Below, one piece after another: positions 59,883 through 64,000 of a DNA stretch of 64,000 nucleotides. Within the stretch, counting starts at the first letter, position 1, and the number at the start of each line of letters is the position of its first letter. Source of the DNA: Rhinopomastus cyanomelas (taxonomy: Eukaryota > Chordata > Aves > Bucerotiformes > Rhinopomastidae); the NCBI GenBank assembly GCA_013400115.1, contig VXBP01001906.1, positions 1 to 64,000 on the forward strand. The letters are read 5' to 3'. The notes under the pieces were generated by a model that had not been told where the DNA came from, made no database searches, and worked only from the letters and a program-made list of their open reading frames with translations. Both the position numbers and the translations under genes were made by a program.

Positions 59883-60786
59883 CACAAGTCACATTAAAAA
59901 AAACACTACTACTAAAAGACAGGGGACATTCCTACGATACTACTGATGAACTTAATGACTAATTGATGCTTTATAAACTACCCATTTGGCATTAATCCTT
60001 TTTTTTTTCCTTCTCTCCCCCCCAAAAAAACTGCAGTCATTACCAGGTTAGGAAGTTACTTCTTCAAAAGCACAGAAAACTGCTTCTCCTCAAATCTTTT
60101 CTCTAATTTTCTTATAGAATTCCTCGGGAAGATGCATTCAGCATCACACCCTGAACACTTTTAACAGACCAGTGCCAAGAAATTGCCCATTATTTTCTTA
60201 TGCTCCCAGTTTCATCAGAGTCTGTTGTTGTCACAGTAAAATACAGAACTGAAATAACCTGATTTTCACTGTACAACTTTTTTAGGGCTGTGAAGTCCTT
60301 TGCAGGTTGGGTTACTTCAAATTATCATCAGCATCACGTTAAAAACCACATCAACACCCAACCAAAATCCCTTTTGTGCAGTACTTTTGGCTTAGAAGAT
60401 TAAACATATGGAACAGGCTACTCATCCGGGAGCTTGTCTTTGTGCCAGTGCATGATGCAGGCAAGACGAGACAAGATTTGCTCTTAATTTTTGCCAGCAA
60501 TAAGCTCATGACTGATCGTCTCCACACAAGTCAGTATTTGCGGAGCTGTTCTTCATGTGCTCTTGAAGAAAACACTGCACAGAAATAATATTACAGCCCT
60601 TCTACTTCTTAGCAGGCAGAAAAAATAGTGAGGACAGAGAAACTGTTAAGGACAACACAAGCCACTCATAGAGCTGAGTTCATTCATAACTCTTCTTAAG
60701 GCTATCTAGAGACAGGACAAAGGGGAATGCTTTTTAACTGATGGAAACCAGGCTGAAACAGAACCTTACGAAGAAGCTTTTCAAAG
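59883..60786. other. Unique non-coding sequence
   Basis: About 900 bp, AT-rich with T and C/A runs at 59998-60032; nothing recognised. Confidence 0.5.
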
Positions 60787-61124
60787 GTCACAGAATCATT
60801 AGGGATTAGAAGGGACCTCGAAAAATCATCTAGTCCAATCCCCCTGACACAGCAGGATCACCTAAACCAAGTTGCACAGGAACACATCCAGGCAGGTTTT
60901 AAATGTCTTCACAAAAGGAGACTCCACAACTTCCCTGGGCAGCCTGTTCCAGTGCTCTGTCACCCTCACTGGGAAGAGCATTCCTTCTGATATTTATATG
61001 GAACCTCCTCTGTTCCAGCTTATACCCATTGCCTCTCGTCCCATCACTAGATGACACTGAGAAAAGCCCGTCTCCATCCTCCTGACACCCACCTTTCACA
61101 TATTTATAGACCTTAATGAGGTCA
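60787..61124 (-). mobile_element. Young CR1, 3' UTR part, minus strand
   Basis: CACAGAATCATTAGGGATTA, GAAGGGACCTCGAAAAATCA, CACAGCAGGATCACCTAAAC, AAGGAGACTCCACAACTTCC, GCCTGTTCCAGTGCTCTGTC, then TTTATAGACCTTAATGAGGT up to the N at 61125. Same subfamily as 59420-59882. Beyond the N the sequence jumps to the RT core, so a large part of ORF2 is missing. Confidence 0.95.
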
Positions 61125-61125
61125 N
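61125..61125. other. Single-N assembly gap inside CR1
   Basis: To the left is CR1 3' UTR and to the right is RT core on the same strand. The intervening C-terminal ORF2, several hundred bases, is absent across one N. Confidence 0.78.
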
Positions 61126-61260
61126 AGATCTTGTTGAATGGCAGTACAGTCTGCAGGGGTGTCGGCGACACCACCCAGCTTTGTGTCATCAGCAAACTTG
61201 CTGACAGTGCATGCCAATCCCTCATCCAAGTCATCAATGAATAGGTTGAATAGGACTGGG
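61126..61260 (-). pseudogene. CR1 reverse transcriptase core fragment, minus strand
   Basis: The minus-strand frame reads through an LFNLFIDDLDEGLACTVSK block, the catalytic FADD at 61185-61196, and TKLGGVADTPADCTAIQQD without a stop. This is the RT catalytic region of CR1 ORF2. It breaks off at about 61260, where plus-strand CR1 sequence begins 10 bp later. Positions 61146-61210 are identical, in reverse, to 21658-21722. Confidence 0.92.
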
Positions 61261-61269
61261 TTGACAGAC

Positions 61270-61440
61270 TCTGCAATAGATTGCCCAGAGAGGCTGTGGA
61301 TGCCCCCTCTCCGGAGGTGCTCAAGACCAAGTTGGATGAGGACTTGAGCAACCAAATGTAGTTGAGAGGTGGCTGTGCCGACGGCAGGCGGTTGGAGTAG
61401 ATGATCTCCAAGTTCTCTTCAAAGTTCAGCCATTGCTATG
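61270..61440 (+). mobile_element. CR1 3' end, plus strand
   Basis: ATTGCCCAGAGAGGCTGTGG, ATGCCCCCTCTCCGGAGGTG, CTCAAGACCAAGTTGGATGA, GGTTGGAGTAGATGATCTCC, and a decayed tail TTCAGCCATTGCTATGG. It abuts the RT core of a minus-strand CR1, giving a head-to-head junction. Confidence 0.92.
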
Positions 61441-61563
61441 GTGCAAACACACACAAATGAACACAAATGCATTTCTTCACGTAACAAAGGTTATTCGGGA
61501 AGACCTGCCATGAAAATAAGCAGTTTTCAAACTGATGTGGGAATATTACAATACAGATGTACA

Positions 61564-61622
61564 GTATGGTTGGACTCGATGATCCCAGGGGTCTTTTCTG
61601 GTCAGAGGGATTCTGTGATCCA
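61564..61622 (+). mobile_element. Short CR1 3' tip, plus strand
   Basis: TATGGTTGGACTCGATGATC, CCAGGGGTCTTTTCTGGTCA, GAGGGATTCTGTGATCC. A roughly 60-bp terminal piece of the GGTTGGACTCGATGATC type. Confidence 0.9.
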
Positions 61623-64000
61623 TAAAATCATGAGTGACAGGGAGCAGGGAATGGCTGTTCACAAGCTCTTCTATCAGAAGCAACACACAAAGTCTAATGG
61701 AAGTAGGAGGTGACACACTGAAAACAAAGGAAAGACATTCCTCACCACACAATCCATAGTCAAGCTTTACAGTCTTTTGCTATGATGTTAAAGGTTTTCT
61801 AAAACACAGTGAATGAACAAAAGAATCATCAGACAGACTCATGAACTACTAAACACAGCTCCTTGGGTGAGCCCCAAACTGCTTGACCAACACTAAGGAT
61901 TGCTGTGCTCACTTTAGTCACTGCATCCACTGCTGGCTGGTGTCAGAGAGAGGATCCTGGACCAGATGAGTCTTTAGTCTAATACTGAAATGTCGCTTCT
62001 ATGTTCCTGCATGTGAAAAGCTGCACAAAGTAATCAACTTTTGCTTCTAATGCCACGTTGCACTCACACAAATAACCTGTTAAATGCATACACAGGCAAC
62101 GAGGAGTAAGGAATGATTTGCATTTGTATTTGCCACCGATAAGATTCCGTAACCAGAATGCTGCTCTGGTGTCCACAGAACCACAGGGAGACAGAAAACA
62201 GAGAAACAAACAAAACATGACTGAAGGTTGAGAATATGTTTTCCAGCTACAGATTTGAAGAGCTGAATCTGTTTAGTTTATCAAAAAGATTGAAAAAAAA
62301 TTACCTGATTTGTGCATCACTCACTCCACGGAGAGAAACTGAAAAGCAATAGAAGACTCTAAGTGGAGAAACGTGTTACCAAAAGTAATGGCTGGAAGTG
62401 GGAACAGAAGTTCAAATTAGGCAGGGGAGAGGGGCATTATTTCTATTCTGACCTCTCCATACAAAGATCAGTGGCTTTCTGCAAGCAAACTGAAGTTATT
62501 GAGAACCATGTATTAGCAGAGAGTGACAGATATGCTCCCAGAACATGGGAGAGATCAGACTGAAGACGCGTCTAAATCCCACGGACTCAAGGGTATCCAT
62601 TTGCCGTGGTTAGTGAGACAGAAGAACAAGACAACAGTGAGCTGGGACTTCCAATGGGATAAAAGAGAGCAAGTCTGTTTTCAGAACTGGGAGAAGGGTC
62701 TGACAACAAGAAGCACCTAGCAGGTGTGGCAGGCCAAGCTGGAACGCCTGGATGGGTTGATGAGGAGTGAAGTATGTGAGGACTGAATGCAAATAGTCCA
62801 AATAATCACCGCAGTGACCCAGGCAGTGAATGATGAGAACAGCTTTAGCTGGGGCGTCTCAGGAAGGTCAGGGAATATGGAGAACTAGCCCGTTGCTCAA
62901 GACAGAAATTCAGTCCCTCACCATCTTCAGTGTGTTCCTACATCTCAGTCACCTTCTGAAAATAAACAGTGGAGGAGAGCAGTCTGGGTAGCACATAGTC
63001 ATAAAGATGTCCACGCAAGGCAGAAGACAAAGACAAAGCATTAAACCTAAAACAAGACCAGAAATTATTGCTTTTCTAGACATCATAGATATAAAATAGA
63101 TGACATCTGAGTTGTTTTGGAAAAGCCGTAAGTCTCTGGCAGGGTTCTAATTTTATTGGGTCAAAAGAGCCATTAACAAGGACTTGTCTGCAGAAAGGAG
63201 ATAATTTCCCCAAGATTTTCCTTAAATATCATGCTTTGTAAAGAGACATCAAATCCATATTGGCTTGTATTGAATGTAAAAGGGAGGAGAGATCCAATCA
63301 GAGGTTGCAAGAACTAGGAGTGTTTCCATCTTCTTGGACTCAGAGCTTTTCACAAAACTGACTCGGTGCTCACTCTCTCACATATTTACTCATTTGGCAG
63401 ACCAGTTTCCCCAGAAAGCTATTTCAATTCAACAGTGCCTGCACAGCAGAGACAAAGGCTGGTAAACAGGGAACAGTGGATGCTAGCTCATGTAAGGCAG
63501 TGAGAGAACGGAAAGGCAAACGCCTCATGGAGTTCTTCAAACCAAACAGAAGAACATGAACAACTCTTCATTACCAACTGAGAGAGAAGGCAGCAAGGAA
63601 AATACATGGGAGTTTAGGAAAGGCAGGGAAAGCAGAAGTGATGTGCAAGCAGGGATGAGTTAGTCTGAACTTGGGCTATCACAAGCCGTACGTTAATATT
63701 TGTATCACACAAGAGGCTGAAGTTAAAAACAGTCTGTGAACAGAGCAAGGGCCTGAAGGCATTGCTGCTAGCCCGGCTAAGCGAAGCTTAAATCACATCC
63801 TCTCACTCCACTACTGTGCTCTGTTTCCTACATTGTTTTATGTCACTTTCAATAACTGTATGCAGTGGGTCCCGCAGACCGAGAGGTTTCACTAACAGCT
63901 GTTTCCTTGGCTTTCCTTTTCCAAATAGAATCACACCGCGTCAAGTTACGGCTCCCCACGTGACTCTGAAGAATTTCTGTGGACGGCTTAGCTGTGGGCA
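61623..64000. other. Unique non-coding sequence
   Basis: About 2.4 kb to the window end without recognised transposons or credible coding frames. Confidence 0.5.

Noticed and set aside
60899..61411. 170-codon minus-strand open frame as a gene
   Set aside because: It runs across an N and through minus- and plus-strand CR1 pieces in mixed frames; a composite of repeats.

Overview
This looks like a stretch of avian nuclear DNA with no confidently recognisable protein-coding gene. The main evidence is repeat content. About thirty pieces on both strands match CR1, the chicken-repeat-1 LINE typical of birds and other reptiles. They show 5' truncation, a 3' end built from an 8-bp motif (ATTCTATG and variants), and fragments of the CR1 reverse transcriptase. 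By my hand-drawn boundaries they cover roughly 9-10 kb, or about 15% of the window. That is dense for a bird, and several copies share a young-looking 3' end. A CR1-rich lineage such as woodpeckers is possible, but this is inference. Two pieces of one avian LTR-type repeat are also present.

Layout: 1-9 kb holds an AT-rich start and five CR1 pieces. About 9.1-20.9 kb is an 11.8-kb stretch without recognised repeats; it contains the longest open frame (194 codons, minus strand, 14.5-15.1 kb) and a CpG-retaining segment at 15.4-15.9 kb. At 20.9-23.8 kb is a CR1 cluster in which a younger plus-strand element has landed inside an older minus-strand one. At 26.5-28.1 kb is another cluster with a second clear nested insertion. 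At 30.5-30.8 kb a G-run block abuts a perfect 275-bp (GAAA)n array. At 32.6-41.3 kb are dispersed CR1 pieces, including the longest (about 1.3 kb, minus strand, 35.6-36.9 kb). At 45.9-54.6 kb are older CR1 pieces and the two LTR fragments. At 55-61.6 kb are young CR1 pieces, a 91-base assembly gap and a head-to-head CR1 junction.

The five single-base Ns all lie at or inside repeats, and most hide missing sequence, so the window is a draft short-read-style assembly.

I found no tRNA, rRNA, CRISPR array, operon or intact mobile-element gene, and no new biological system. Short open frames outside CR1 match no family I recognise and are most simply chance frames. Several repeat-free segments with retained CpGs and homeodomain-like or GATA-like motifs could be conserved regulatory elements. 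That cannot be settled without cross-species alignment.
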